Shown here: in pieces, positions 35,841 to 44,485 of the stretch
Numbering within the stretch: the stretch's first letter is position 1
Layout: every line of letters starts with the position of its first letter
From: an uncultured Bryobacterales bacterium
GTDB taxonomy: Bacteria > Acidobacteriota > Terriglobia > Bryobacterales > Bryobacteraceae
Length of the DNA stretch: 64,000 bases
Direction of reading: 5' to 3'
NCBI GenBank assembly: GCA_937959285.1
Contig: CALGAR010000025.1
Location: 1-64,000 of the forward strand
Notes under the pieces: generated by a model
Databases searched by the model: none
What the model was told of the DNA's origin: nothing
The model's input: the letters and a program-made list of their open reading frames with translations, nothing else
Made by a program: the position numbers and the translations under genes

Positions 35841-35884
35841 TACAGACATGCAGAAATTTACCCGAAGATTTACATCAGTCGGGT

Positions 35885-36727
35885 TTACATCAAGGCGGTA
35901 GGACGGCGCTGCCACGTCTTGCCCTTGTCGCGGGCAATGCATTCGAGCTCCTGCACGTAGGTGGTCGCCTGCGTCAGAACGTGATGGAGGTCGTTGCCGA
36001 TGCTGATGAATGTAAATCCTTTTTCGAGGAATTCGCCGACCCTGCTTGTTCCGAACAGGAAGAGGCCGAGGATGACATTGTTCTTCTTGGCTTCCGTAAT
36101 CAGGGTCTCTGTAGCGGCCTGAAGCTCGGGAGACGTGTACATGTGCGGGAACTCGTACTTCTCATACAGCCCCATCGACATGCACAAATCGTTCTGGCCG
36201 AGGAACAGAATATCCACGCCGGGAACGGCGGCGATCTCCGCCATATTCTCGATGCAGGCAGCCGTCTCCACCTGCAGGGCGACGATGATGTTCTTGTTCG
36301 CGTTGCCCACATAGCCGAGCAGACCGGCTTTGTTCGTGCTTCGCTGGGGGAAGTAGACGGAGCGGGTTCCTGCGGTGGGGTAGCGTGCGCAGCTGACAGC
36401 CTGCCGCGCCTCTTCCGCGTTGTTGATATATGGAATCAGGACGCCGTCGGCTCCGAGGTCGAGCGCTTGCTGAATGCCGGCGCGGTCATTATAGCCGGAA
36501 ACGCGAACCATCGACTTTGCGCCGCCGCTGCTGATTGCGCACAGCATCGCCGAAAGCTTTTCATAGCCCATCGGACCGTGCTGAGTATCCACCAAAAGCC
36601 AGTCGTAGCCGCTGTGGGCAAGCTGTTCAGCTACGGTCGGGCTGTGCGAGTTGAGGAACAGCCCAATTTTGGGTATTCCGTCCCGCAATTGCTTCTTAAA
36701 TTCGGCTCCACTGACGCCATTCGTCAT
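35885..36727 (-). CDS. HpcH/HpaI aldolase family protein (cytoplasmic)
   Basis: A 280-aa class II aldolase-like protein. WLLVDTQHGPMGYEKLSAML contains the catalytic His, SMVRVSGYND the Arg, IVALQVETAACIENMAEIAA the metal Glu and ILFLGQNDLCMSMG the metal Asp. It has no signal peptide, unlike its paralogue at 29057-29911. The likely reaction is reversible aldol cleavage of a 2-keto-3-deoxy or hydroxy acid. It diverges from a D-2-hydroxyacid dehydrogenase gene, so a shared hydroxy-acid or sugar-acid route is plausible inference. Confidence 0.9.
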   Translation of the reverse strand: MTNGVSGAEFKKQLRDGIPKIGLFLNSHSPTVAEQLAHSGYDWLLVDTQHGPMGYEKLSAMLCAISSGGAKSMVRVSGYNDRAGIQQALDLGADGVLIPYINNAEEARQAVSCARYPTAGTRSVYFPQRSTNKAGLLGYVGNANKNIIVALQVETAACIENMAEIAAVPGVDILFLGQNDLCMSMGLYEKYEFPHMYTSPELQAATETLITEAKKNNVILGLFLFGTSRVGEFLEKGFTFISIGNDLHHVLTQATTYVQELECIARDKGKTWQRRPTALM

Positions 36728-36962
36728 TACAGTCTTAACTCCTTACTCCTTTTCGGGAACGAAGAGAATTCTTACGTCCGGGTTATCGTGCTGGTCTGAA
36801 AGCACTATACCCAACGGGGAAGTGCACCGTCAAAAAACAAGCGGATTCGCAATTGCTCTGAGAATCTCTTCCCCGCAGTTGCACTCGTGCTCAGGAAGTG
36901 AAATGCTTCGGAGCATGAGTCATCTGGGACCCCTGTCTGCGAAGAATACTGCCGGATCCGGA

Positions 36963-38009
36963 ATGAAGTTTTCCCGGCGTCTCTTGTTTGGCCTGGCCCC
37001 GCTTGTTCCGCCTGCTTTGAAAGCGCAGTCGGCAAGGCGGGATCCCATCCGGATTGTCTCTCTGACTCCGTTTGAGCCGGACGAGATCAAGCGGATCGTA
37101 TCAGCGGCGCCGGGAGTGCAGGTGGAGATGATCATCACGACCCGGTCCGAACTGCGGCCGCACCTCAAAGATGCCGAAGTGCTCTACGGACAGATTTCCG
37201 GGAAAGAGCTGGATTATGCTCCGAAGCTCAAATGGGTTCAGGCTGGCAGCGCCGGTGTGGAGTGGATGGACGTTGAGTTCCGCAAAAGCCCGGTCGTCCT
37301 GACCAACATGGCCCGTGTCTTCGCGCCGGGTATCTCCGAGACGGCCATGGGACTGCTCCTGGCGCTGACGCGCCGGATCGGAACCGATTATGTCCCGCAA
37401 TTCCTGAGGCGCGAGTGGAAGCCGATCGGAACGGTCCGGTCCTCGCATCACATCGAACTGGCCGGGAAGGTCATGGGCATCGTGGGAATGGGCGGGATCG
37501 GAACGGAGATTGCGCGCCGGGCGCACTACGGTTTCGACATGCGAATCGTCGGAATTGACGCCAAACCGATGCCCAAGCCGCATTTTGTAGAAGAGCTTCA
37601 CGACCCGTCGTGGTTCATGACAATGGTCCCCAAGGTGGACGTACTCGTCTCGGCCGCGCCGCACACGCCCAAGACGGATCGTATGTTCAATGAGCAGGTC
37701 TTTCGAAGTATGAAGAAGACCGCTTACTTTCTGGGGATGTCGCGCGGGAACCTGTTCGACGATATGGCGCTCGTTAAAGCTCTGAAGGAAGGTTGGATCG
37801 CCGGAGCCGGGCTTGATGTGTTTCCGCAGGAGCCGATTCCGCCGAGCCATCCCATCTTCGACTGCCCGAACGTCGTCATCACACCGCATACCTCGGGGTG
37901 GAGCCCGGACAGACAGCGGCGGTTGGTCGAGTTCTTTGCCGAAAATGTGAGGCGATATGCCAGCGGGCTTCCCCTGATGAATGTTGTGGATAAGGAGGCC
38001 GGATATTAG
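36963..38009 (+). CDS. D-2-hydroxyacid dehydrogenase family protein
   Basis: The product (about 348 aa) has the D-isomer-specific dehydrogenase fold: GKVMGIVGMGGIGTEIARRA is the Rossmann GxGxxG, followed by VDVLVSAAPHTPKTD, GAGLDVFPQEPIPPSHPIFD (Glu) and VITPHTSGWSP (His). It reduces 2-keto acids with NAD(P)H. ATG 36963 gives MKFSRRLLFGLAPLVPPALK, which looks like a signal peptide, unusual for this cofactor-dependent enzyme. The open frame extends upstream, and ATG 36903 is another possible start. Divergent from the HpaI aldolase gene. Confidence 0.88.
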   Translation: MKFSRRLLFGLAPLVPPALKAQSARRDPIRIVSLTPFEPDEIKRIVSAAPGVQVEMIITTRSELRPHLKDAEVLYGQISGKELDYAPKLKWVQAGSAGVEWMDVEFRKSPVVLTNMARVFAPGISETAMGLLLALTRRIGTDYVPQFLRREWKPIGTVRSSHHIELAGKVMGIVGMGGIGTEIARRAHYGFDMRIVGIDAKPMPKPHFVEELHDPSWFMTMVPKVDVLVSAAPHTPKTDRMFNEQVFRSMKKTAYFLGMSRGNLFDDMALVKALKEGWIAGAGLDVFPQEPIPPSHPIFDCPNVVITPHTSGWSPDRQRRLVEFFAENVRRYASGLPLMNVVDKEAGY

Positions 38010-38308
38010 CGGATTGCAATTAGGCTGCATTTTCCAACACTTTCTGGGCGGCCTTGAAAAAGTTTCATCAGCTTTTCCACAAGAAGGCCTTTCATTTGCC
38101 ACGGGATCGCTGTAGTATCGACTTAAGGCAGCGGTCTGAAAGCACCTTCAGGTGGCGGGAAACGGAACGAGTCTGCCGTGGGACCGCAGCGCTCCGACCT
38201 CGCCCATCGTTTCAAACGCCGGGCATCCGGCCGTCTGACCTGAGCCTCGTCGAGGGCCGCCCCGTTTACCGAAAAATCGTCTTTACAAGAATTTCCTTCA
38301 CGCTGTGT
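38010..38308. other. Non-coding interval with possible RNA structure
   Basis: No convincing gene. GCGGTC (38131-38136) and GACCGC (38182-38187) could close a domain that contains a small CTGAA/TTCAG hairpin. I do not recognise a known riboswitch consensus. Confidence 0.3.
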
Positions 38309-38336
38309 TTGCGTGTAACCACATTGTAACTATACT
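38309..38336 (+). promoter_or_regulatory. Sigma70-like promoter
   Basis: TTGCGT (38309-38314) and TATACT (38331-38336) are separated by 16 nt, and transcription would start about 30 nt before the Shine-Dalgarno of the small ORF at 38375. It is among the better -35/-10 pairs I found in the window. Confidence 0.5.
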
Positions 38337-38374
38337 CAATACAACAGCGTCTATCGAACGCAGGGAGGCTTGGG

Positions 38375-38620
38375 ATGGCAAGATTCTTACTACACGGACA
38401 CCTGAGGAGAAGCCGCAGGGTCAACATGCTCGGAATGGCGTTACTTTTCTTTCTTCTCCTTGTGCTCGTTGCCTCGCTGTTCCATGGCGTAAGAACACTC
38501 GTCGTCCAGCAAAACGCCGGCGTGATCGCCGCCGCCGCCAAGTTCATCCCACAGGGCGCGACTGAGGTTGGCCAACGCTTGAACGTCGGCGATCACATGC
38601 TCAAGCTTCACGCCAACTAA
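38375..38620 (+). CDS. Putative small membrane protein
   Basis: The 81-aa frame starts at ATG 38375 with GGGAGG 6 nt upstream and a plausible promoter at 38309-38336, an unusually good start signal. It has an Arg-rich head (HLRRSRRVN), one transmembrane helix (MLGMALLFFLLLVLVASLF) and a short polar tail. It overlaps the 3' half of the PilZ gene on the other strand by about 180 bp. That antisense overlap could mean one of the two frames is not translated to its end. No family recognised. Confidence 0.45.
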   Translation: MARFLLHGHLRRSRRVNMLGMALLFFLLLVLVASLFHGVRTLVVQQNAGVIAAAAKFIPQGATEVGQRLNVGDHMLKLHAN

Positions 38621-38848
38621 GAACGCCGACCCTGTTAGGCTACAGTAGCACGCTTCTCCAAGGAACATCTGGCCGTTACAGTCAATCCGCAAAGGAACTG
38701 CGAGCGGAATCGGCCGATCGGAGAGGATCGCCATCCCGTTCCGGGAACGATTCTGCACGGTTACCGGCCAGGATGCTTCCGTGTCGCCGAGCAGGAACAG
38801 GACGGCGGGATCCGTCGCGGCATGCCGGGGTTCCTTCCTTCGATCCAT
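38441..38848 (-). CDS. PilZ domain protein
   Basis: This 135-aa protein contains a PilZ domain with both c-di-GMP-binding signatures, RKEPR near the N-terminus and NRSRNG (NxSxxG). It then continues MAILSDRPIPLAVPLRIDC, GEACYCSL and VGVKLEHVIADVQAL. PilZ proteins act as c-di-GMP receptors. The last 40 or so residues are very charged and antisense to the small membrane ORF, so the functional C-terminus may end earlier. A degenerate GGDEF gene lies 46 nt upstream on the same strand. Confidence 0.85.
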   Translation of the reverse strand: MDRRKEPRHAATDPAVLFLLGDTEASWPVTVQNRSRNGMAILSDRPIPLAVPLRIDCNGQMFLGEACYCSLTGSAFLVGVKLEHVIADVQALANLSRALWDELGGGGDHAGVLLDDECSYAMEQRGNEHKEKKEK

Positions 38849-38894
38849 AAGCCGCTTATCGACCAGCGGCGTTAGGCTTTAGGAATCCAAGCTC

Positions 38895-39395
38895 TCAGGA
38901 AACGGCGTGCCGGGCGGCGAAGTCGTCAAGGCTCTGCGCGAGCAGGGCGGGCGAGGGAAGTTGCCGCGATACAAGGACGCCGGCGGTGGACGTAACCGTG
39001 ACGCGCGAGTCGCGGGCGGGAGGAGCGTTCAAAAGGATTTCGAACGGTTCAGGCTGGCAGAAGGCTCCGTCCCAGGCGCGGGGCATCTCCAGCCGGCCCT
39101 CGGGAAGGACGACAAGAAACGAGCTGGAAGTCCAGCGGTGCAGGGGAACATGAGCGGGGAGGCGTTGCCGGAGGCGTCCGGCGAACTCGCGAAGCAGTCT
39201 GGAGACGGCTTCGTCTCCGAATTCATCGCGGATGTGCTCCACCTGGTTTACGACGAAAATCAAAGCCAGAATGGCTCCGCCCTGGGAGGCCGCTTCGGCA
39301 AGCGCATCCTCTGCCAGGCTGCGGTTGAGCCACGGAGAGCGGCCAGACCACGGTTGCCAAGCCCGATCCTGAGCTTGTACTGCGTCACTTGTCAT
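38895..39395 (-). CDS. Degenerate GGDEF-like domain protein
   Basis: A 166-aa protein whose central region LIFVVNQVEHIRDEFGDEAV, RLLREFAGRLRQRL and HRWTSSSFLVVLP matches the fold of a diguanylate cyclase domain. The GG(D/E)EF signature itself is replaced by RWTSSSF, so it cannot be a normal cyclase. It is followed by a PilZ gene in the same orientation, which suggests a regulatory pair. It has no membrane segment or sensory domain. Confidence 0.6.
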   Translation of the reverse strand: MTSDAVQAQDRAWQPWSGRSPWLNRSLAEDALAEAASQGGAILALIFVVNQVEHIRDEFGDEAVSRLLREFAGRLRQRLPAHVPLHRWTSSSFLVVLPEGRLEMPRAWDGAFCQPEPFEILLNAPPARDSRVTVTSTAGVLVSRQLPSPALLAQSLDDFAARHAVS

Positions 39396-39611
39396 TCATT
39401 CCACCCGAACACTGGCGCGCCGGCTGACACCGCTTGCCGTACCCCGGCCGGGTCGGCGCCTGTTTTTGTCGGATCGGATTGCCGGGCGCCCGCGCCTGTG
39501 AAATAACATGAACGATTGTTCTATTGGGGAATCGGCAGTGCGCTGCCCGTGCCGGACAGCCCCGGTGAGGGCTAATGGTAGGGACCGATGGGGTTAATGG
39601 GATCCGTGAAA

Positions 39612-39968
39612 TTACTTAGAAATCACACAAAGCCAGGCGAGCAGTCCGAGGCCCGCCGCAATCAGCACCTTCATCCAAAGCGGCACTGCGAGTAAAGGGG
39701 AAGGTTCGGGATGCCGTTGCTCAGCACATTCCTGTAGCGCACTTGCCAAGCGAGCCCGGATACCGGACGGGAGGACTTGTATCGCGCGGTTGAGTTCACG
39801 GCGGCCGCCGCGGTCCGCAATCAGAATGGTCGCCGAGTTCTGCCCGCTGGTCGATTGTAGTAGCTTCCGGCGCAGCTTTGGCGGCACTTCATCGATTGTC
39901 CGGTATACCTGGGTGCCGTTTCGAACTGAAATCAGAATGGTGGATGTGCGAAGGGTTAACTGCTTCAC
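39612..39968 (-). CDS. Small tail-anchored protein coupled to the LysR gene
   Basis: The 118-aa product starts at GTG 39968, which overlaps the LysR stop as GTGA. The body (STILISVRNGTQVYRTIDEV, RGGRRELNRAIQVLPSGIRA) is soluble-looking, and the final segment LWMKVLIAAGLGLLAWLCVI is a single C-terminal membrane anchor. No known domain recognised. Coupling suggests it is made together with the regulator. Confidence 0.65.
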   Translation of the reverse strand: MKQLTLRTSTILISVRNGTQVYRTIDEVPPKLRRKLLQSTSGQNSATILIADRGGRRELNRAIQVLPSGIRARLASALQECAEQRHPEPSPLLAVPLWMKVLIAAGLGLLAWLCVISK

Positions 39969-40903
39969 CGAGTCGATTTTTCTCCTGCCTTCATTACCAG
40001 GCTGGGTTCCACCGCTCCCGCTGCTTTCGCCTGAGCCAGCACCACCTCGATGAAGCCGAGGGCTGCCTTGGACAGGGCCTTGTCTTTGCGGTAGATGACG
40101 CCGAGACGCCGGATCATCGGTTCCGGTCCGAGGGGAACAACAGCCAGTTTGCCCGCTTCGACCTCCTCCTTGCAATGAGAGGCAGCGAGGAAGGAGATGC
40201 CAAGCCCGGCGAGCACGAAGCGCTTGATCATTTCCGTGGAATCGAGCTCCATGGAAATCTGAATCTCGTCCTCCACCGGTTCCAGCCACACGCTCAAACG
40301 GGAGCGCGTCGTACCGGACTTCGGTAGGAGCAGCGGATAGGGGATGAGATCCGATGGAAAAACGGTCTCCCGGTTCGCAAGGGGATGCCCAGCCGGGACC
40401 AGCAGCTTGATCTCGTCCGAGTGGATCCGCACTACCTGAAGCTTCTTCTCTTGCACGGGAAGCTGGGTGATTCCGAAATCAGCCAGGTTGTCCGTCACGG
40501 CATCCACAACGTGGCTGCCGTAGGAGCGGTCGACCAACAGCTGTACGTTGGGAAAGCGCTTTTTGTACTCCGAGAAAACCTGGGGAAGGACGTAAATGCA
40601 CGTAGCTTCGTTTGCCGCGATCACCAGTTCGCCGCGGGGCACGCGCTCGAGTTCGTTGATGCTCTCCTGGGCGCGCTTACGAAGCTCCAGGATCTGTTCC
40701 GCATACTGACAGAAAATCTTGCCGGAAGCGGTCAGGGCTATTCTTGTGCCGAGGCGTTCGAACAGAGTCGTATTCAGCTCCTGTTCCAGCTGCCTCACCT
40801 GGGCGCTGATTGCAGGCTGTGTCCGGTAGCAGGTCTGAGCGGCTTTAGAGAAACTTTTCAGTCTTACAATCTCAAGGAACGTATGAAGCTGATCGAGGTC
40901 CAT
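39965..40903 (-). CDS. LysR family transcriptional regulator
   Basis: At 312 aa it has an N-terminal winged HTH (DLDQLHTFLEIVRLKSFSKA, then TCYRTQPAISAQVRQLEQEL) and a C-terminal LysR substrate-binding domain (LFERLGTRIALTASGKIF junction; LADFGITQLPVQEKK; AGLGISFLAA). The sequence is CysB/CysL-like in character, but the effector is unknown. ATG 40903 is favoured, with GAGGGTG about 7 nt upstream; TTG 40909 is also in frame. It is transcribed away from the TIGR03790 gene, which may be a target, and its 3' end is coupled to a tail-anchored protein gene. Confidence 0.9.
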   Translation of the reverse strand: MDLDQLHTFLEIVRLKSFSKAAQTCYRTQPAISAQVRQLEQELNTTLFERLGTRIALTASGKIFCQYAEQILELRKRAQESINELERVPRGELVIAANEATCIYVLPQVFSEYKKRFPNVQLLVDRSYGSHVVDAVTDNLADFGITQLPVQEKKLQVVRIHSDEIKLLVPAGHPLANRETVFPSDLIPYPLLLPKSGTTRSRLSVWLEPVEDEIQISMELDSTEMIKRFVLAGLGISFLAASHCKEEVEAGKLAVVPLGPEPMIRRLGVIYRKDKALSKAALGFIEVVLAQAKAAGAVEPSLVMKAGEKSTR

Positions 40904-41039
40904 ATACAATCACCCTCGTCGGCACATCGCTCCTAAGAAATTTGACTGCACCGACATGGGTATGGCAGGCGAGGCCCTTTCATTATAGCATTAGCCGTAT
41001 AATAGCCGAATTGCCACGATCCGGGCCGCCGCCCTCCAA

Positions 41040-42155
41040 ATGCTTTGCCGGACCTCTCTGCTGCTGAGGACCTTCGGACTGGTGATGTTGCCACTTTGCC
41101 TCGGGGCACAGCCATCCGACCAGGTACTCGTCGTCGTGAACCGATTCTCTGACGATTCGCGAAATTTGGGGTACTATTACGCGCAGAAAAGGAATATTCC
41201 ACCGCGGAATATTTGCCAGATCCGTGTCACGGCGGATGAGACGATCGACCGCGCCACGTACGACCTCAAGATCGCCCGTCCTATTGCGGCGTTCCTCAAG
41301 ACGAGGGGACTGGTTGAGCACATCGTATACATTGTCACAACCATCGGCGTCCCGCTGCGAATCCGGGGAAGCGGCGGACCATCGGGCGATCAGGCGGCGG
41401 TGGACTCCGAGCTCGCCCTGCTCTATCAGGATCTGAAGGGCGAATCGCATCCGGTTAACGGCGCGCTGCGCAATCCGTTCTTCGGCCGCACTGGCGAACC
41501 CTTCGATCACAAGCGGTTTCCAATCTATCTGGTCACGCGGCTCGCAGCTTATGACCTGGAGCAGGCCAAGTCCCTGATCGACCGGAGCCTGCGAGCGTCG
41601 AACCGGGGCAGGGTGGCGCTGGATCTGAAGGCTGACGGCAGTGCGGAGGAAGGCGACCGCTGGCTGCGCATGGCCTCCCTGTTGCTGCCCCGGGAGCGCG
41701 TGGTGCTGGAGGAAACCGCCAAGTTGCTGGACGGACAAGAGGATTTGGTGGGCTACGCCTCTTGGGGATCCAATGATCCGAACCGCCGGCAGCGCCGTCT
41801 GAAGCTTCGATTTCTACCGGGCGCTCTCGTCACCGAATATGTCTCGACGAATGGCCGAACTCTAGCCCGCCCACCGGACACATGGAATCTCGGCAGTTGG
41901 AAGGATCCGGCAAGCTGGTTCGCGGGATCCCCGCAAAGCCTTGCTTTGGATTACATCGAGGCGGGTGCGAGCGGAGTTTCCGCACACGTCTACGAGCCTT
42001 ACTTGCAGTTCACTCCCCGCCCGGATCTTCTGTTTCCCGCTTACGTTAAGGGGAGGAACCTCGCGGAGAGCTTCTACCTCTCAATCCCTGCGCTGAGCTG
42101 GCAGAACGTCGTCATAGGCGATCCCCTGTGCCGCCTGAATGACTACCGGCCGTAG
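41040..42155 (+). CDS. TIGR03790 family protein
   Basis: The 371-aa secreted protein (signal MLCRTSLLLRTFGLVMLPLC) matches the TIGR03790 family of unknown function, found in Acidobacteriota and other environmental bacteria: VLVVVNRFSDDSRNLGYYYA, KRNIPPRNICQI, RGLVEHIVYIVTTIGVPLRI, SYGSWG-like segment LVGYASWGSNDP and HVYEPYLQF are characteristic. It converges with nadD with a 13-nt overlap. Confidence 0.88.
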   Translation: MLCRTSLLLRTFGLVMLPLCLGAQPSDQVLVVVNRFSDDSRNLGYYYAQKRNIPPRNICQIRVTADETIDRATYDLKIARPIAAFLKTRGLVEHIVYIVTTIGVPLRIRGSGGPSGDQAAVDSELALLYQDLKGESHPVNGALRNPFFGRTGEPFDHKRFPIYLVTRLAAYDLEQAKSLIDRSLRASNRGRVALDLKADGSAEEGDRWLRMASLLLPRERVVLEETAKLLDGQEDLVGYASWGSNDPNRRQRRLKLRFLPGALVTEYVSTNGRTLARPPDTWNLGSWKDPASWFAGSPQSLALDYIEAGASGVSAHVYEPYLQFTPRPDLLFPAYVKGRNLAESFYLSIPALSWQNVVIGDPLCRLNDYRP

Positions 42156-42742
42156 ATTTCAGCCACCATCGGCGCGATCTCGTCCGGGACCATTTGCCGC
42201 CAGCCGTCACCTGATCGTACGAGCTCCCGAACGCGCGTCGCGGAAACCTCGCTCCAGTCTTCCGTCTGGAGTGTCTGGATCCGGTCGCGAAGATGGGGCG
42301 GTGGCGCATACTCTCCCTTCCTCCTTACGACGAGCAGGCCGAATTCCTTTAGCATCTGATTGATGGCCCCCGGCGTACCGTAATCCCAATTGACAATCCG
42401 CTCCGCCGCGTCCCGGCCGCAGAGAAACCAAAGGTCTACGCCGCTGCCAAGTTCTGAGTGACACTCCCTGGCAAGATCGATAAACAGGGCGCGATCGCTG
42501 GTAGCGAGAGCGAAGCGGGAGCGCTCGTCGATCACCGCTTGTAGCATGCGCAGCCTCTCCTCGAAGGTCGCTCCCCGATACTCTTTATGCGGGAAAGAGT
42601 GCGGAAGAACAAACAGAACTTCCTCACAGACTTTGAGGGAAGCTTCTGCGATGCCAAGGTGAGCGCGGGTGGGAGGATTGAACGTCCCGGGGAAGACGGC
42701 CAGCTTTCGAACATCGGGGCGCGGGCGGCGCAGGAACTGCAT
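42143..42742 (-). CDS. nadD: Nicotinate-nucleotide adenylyltransferase-like protein
   Basis: A 199-aa nucleotidyltransferase with the HxGH-type region FPGTFNPPTRAHLGIAEASL (read as TRAH), FVLPHSFPHKEY and the C-terminal VSATRVRELVRSGD motif corresponding to ISSTxxR. The family makes NaAD from NaMN in NAD synthesis. Substrate assignment is by similarity; a related cytidylyltransferase-like enzyme is possible because the first motif varies. Confidence 0.8.
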   Translation of the reverse strand: MQFLRRPRPDVRKLAVFPGTFNPPTRAHLGIAEASLKVCEEVLFVLPHSFPHKEYRGATFEERLRMLQAVIDERSRFALATSDRALFIDLARECHSELGSGVDLWFLCGRDAAERIVNWDYGTPGAINQMLKEFGLLVVRRKGEYAPPPHLRDRIQTLQTEDWSEVSATRVRELVRSGDGWRQMVPDEIAPMVAEIYGR

Positions 42743-42975
42743 ATCTCCATGCTGAGATATCTCCGCCTCTCCTGCAATCCAGCCGTTCCGTAAGAACCGC
42801 TCCTTCTACTTGGAAGCTGTCGGTGCCGCAACTGTACCGCTGATCGAAGATGTGTTCGATGAAGAAATTCGCGATCGGGGCGGAGAAGAGTAATGTAGAA
42901 GAATACCGAACTGTGTACGGCAACTGACCGACCCTTGTGAACGTCTGACCCTGGTAGAGTGGATCACTAAAGAAC

Positions 42976-43680
42976 ATGTTCACCTGGATTTGCCCGCAAT
43001 GCAGCCATGAAGTTCCCCCTTCCTACAGCGAGTGTCCGCACTGCGCAGCGATGGGGAAGGAAAAGGCTCAGCCGGCTGGTGAAACATCTGCCGCGGCTGA
43101 AGCCCCGCCCGCTCAGCCCGTTGCCCCGCTGACTTCCGGGTCGGCGCCTGCAGCCCAGACGGCAACCGCGCCAGCGCAAGCTTGGGTGGCGGCGCCGCGC
43201 AGGAAGATGCCAGACTGGGTTGTCGCCGTTCTCGTCGCTGGCGGCCTGATCGCTGCCGGCGCGTTGGGCTTTTATCTGCTGCAGCGCTCCCGGACTACTT
43301 CCACGGCGGCCGCGTCTGCCCCGACTCAACTGGAGAAACCCGGTACGCCTGCACCGGCCGCAAAGCACCGATACGCAAAGTATCTGGATGTTACAGGAAT
43401 TCGTGTGACAGAGGATGGACGCAGGAACCTCAAGGTGACTTTTCTGGTCGTCAACCATTCCCCTGCTGAACTGGCAGGTATTGCTGCCAACGTGAGCCTG
43501 AGACGGTCGACATCAAGCCCTGACGAGGAACCGTTGACGTCGTTCGCATTCAAATTGCCAGCGCTTGGCCCCTACGAGTCAAAGGAGATTACGGTGCCGG
43601 CAAAGACCAAGCTGCGAGCGTATGAGCTGCCGGACTGGCAGTTCCTGCGGGCTGACCTCGAGATCACCTCGCCGCAGTAA
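42976..43680 (+). CDS. Zinc-ribbon membrane protein with C-terminal beta domain
   Basis: The 234-aa product starts with a zinc ribbon (WICPQCSHEVPPSYSECPHC), followed by a Pro/Ala linker, one transmembrane helix (WVVAVLVAGGLIAAGALGFYL, about residues 76-97) and a C-terminal domain (YLDVTGIRVTEDGRRNLKVT, FLVVNHSPAELAGIAANVSL). That C-terminal pattern resembles the FxLYD/DUF3426-like beta-sandwich of membrane-anchored proteins. Function unknown; the zinc ribbon would face the cytoplasm and the beta domain the periplasm. Confidence 0.75.
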   Translation: MFTWICPQCSHEVPPSYSECPHCAAMGKEKAQPAGETSAAAEAPPAQPVAPLTSGSAPAAQTATAPAQAWVAAPRRKMPDWVVAVLVAGGLIAAGALGFYLLQRSRTTSTAAASAPTQLEKPGTPAPAAKHRYAKYLDVTGIRVTEDGRRNLKVTFLVVNHSPAELAGIAANVSLRRSTSSPDEEPLTSFAFKLPALGPYESKEITVPAKTKLRAYELPDWQFLRADLEITSPQ

Positions 43681-43760
43681 GAGCCTCGATACTCCGGCCG
43701 CCCCCGCGCAGGAGAGGCGGACAGTGCAGTGCTAACATGGACTGCATCCGCACTCCTCTT

Positions 43761-44447
43761 ATGGCGAAAGCGATTGTAAAACCCGCGGCGAAGCGGCCGA
43801 AGACCAATGCTGAGCGTCAGGCGCGTCTGAAGCAGATTCTCGGAGCTCTCGATCAGCTCTATCCGAATGCCACCTGCGCCCTGCATCATCGAAATGCATG
43901 GGAACTGCTGGTGGCCACGATCCTCTCGGCGCAATGCACCGATCAGCGCGTAAATATGGTTACGCCCAAGCTGTTCGAGAAGTATCCGACGATCGTGGAC
44001 TTCGCGCATGCCAACCAGCAGGAGCTGGCGCAGGACATCCGTTCAACGGGGTTCTTCAATAACAAGGCGAAGTCCCTCATCGGCGCGGCGAGGACCATTT
44101 TGGAAAACTTTGGCGGAGAGATCCCTCGGACTATGGAGGAGCTCCTGACGGTCCCCGGGGCTGCTCGCAAGACAGCGAACGTAGTACTCGGGACTGCTTT
44201 CGGAATCGCCTCGGGTGTCGTTGTCGATACGCACGTGCAGCGCGTCACCCGGCGTCTCGATCTGACCAGGGAAACGGACCCCGTGAAGATCGAACGCGAC
44301 CTGATGAAGATCATTCCGAAGGAGCGCTGGATTCTCTTTTCACATCAGGTCATTCACTTTGGCCGCAACATTTGCATTGCTCGCAAGCCGCGATGCGCGG
44401 AATGCCCGCTCGACCCGATCTGTTACGCCGAGGATAAGACGAAGTAG
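43761..44447 (+). CDS. nth: Endonuclease III
   Basis: A 228-aa DNA glycosylase/AP lyase of base excision repair. The helix-hairpin-helix with catalytic Lys is LLTVPGAARKTANVVLG, the catalytic Asp is in GVVVDTHVQRV, and the C-terminal 4Fe-4S cluster motif is C-x6-C-x2-C-x5-C (CIARKPRCAECPLDPIC). ATG 43761 begins MAKAIVKPAAKRPK; an in-frame ATG at 43737 is less likely. Confidence 0.95.
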   Translation: MAKAIVKPAAKRPKTNAERQARLKQILGALDQLYPNATCALHHRNAWELLVATILSAQCTDQRVNMVTPKLFEKYPTIVDFAHANQQELAQDIRSTGFFNNKAKSLIGAARTILENFGGEIPRTMEELLTVPGAARKTANVVLGTAFGIASGVVVDTHVQRVTRRLDLTRETDPVKIERDLMKIIPKERWILFSHQVIHFGRNICIARKPRCAECPLDPICYAEDKTK

Positions 44448-44485
44448 GGTTGGCGTCCGCTCCGGTTTGAGATACGATTCTCCCG

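Noticed and set aside
36791..38150. Thirteen-base repeat GGTCTGAAAGCAC at about 36793 and 38133
   Set aside because: A 13-mer shared twice in 64 kb is expected by chance, and no further flanking similarity is seen.
38131..38187. Riboswitch candidate in the 38.0-38.3 kb interval
   Set aside because: A closing stem and small hairpin exist, but no known consensus core matches and no metabolic gene follows directly.
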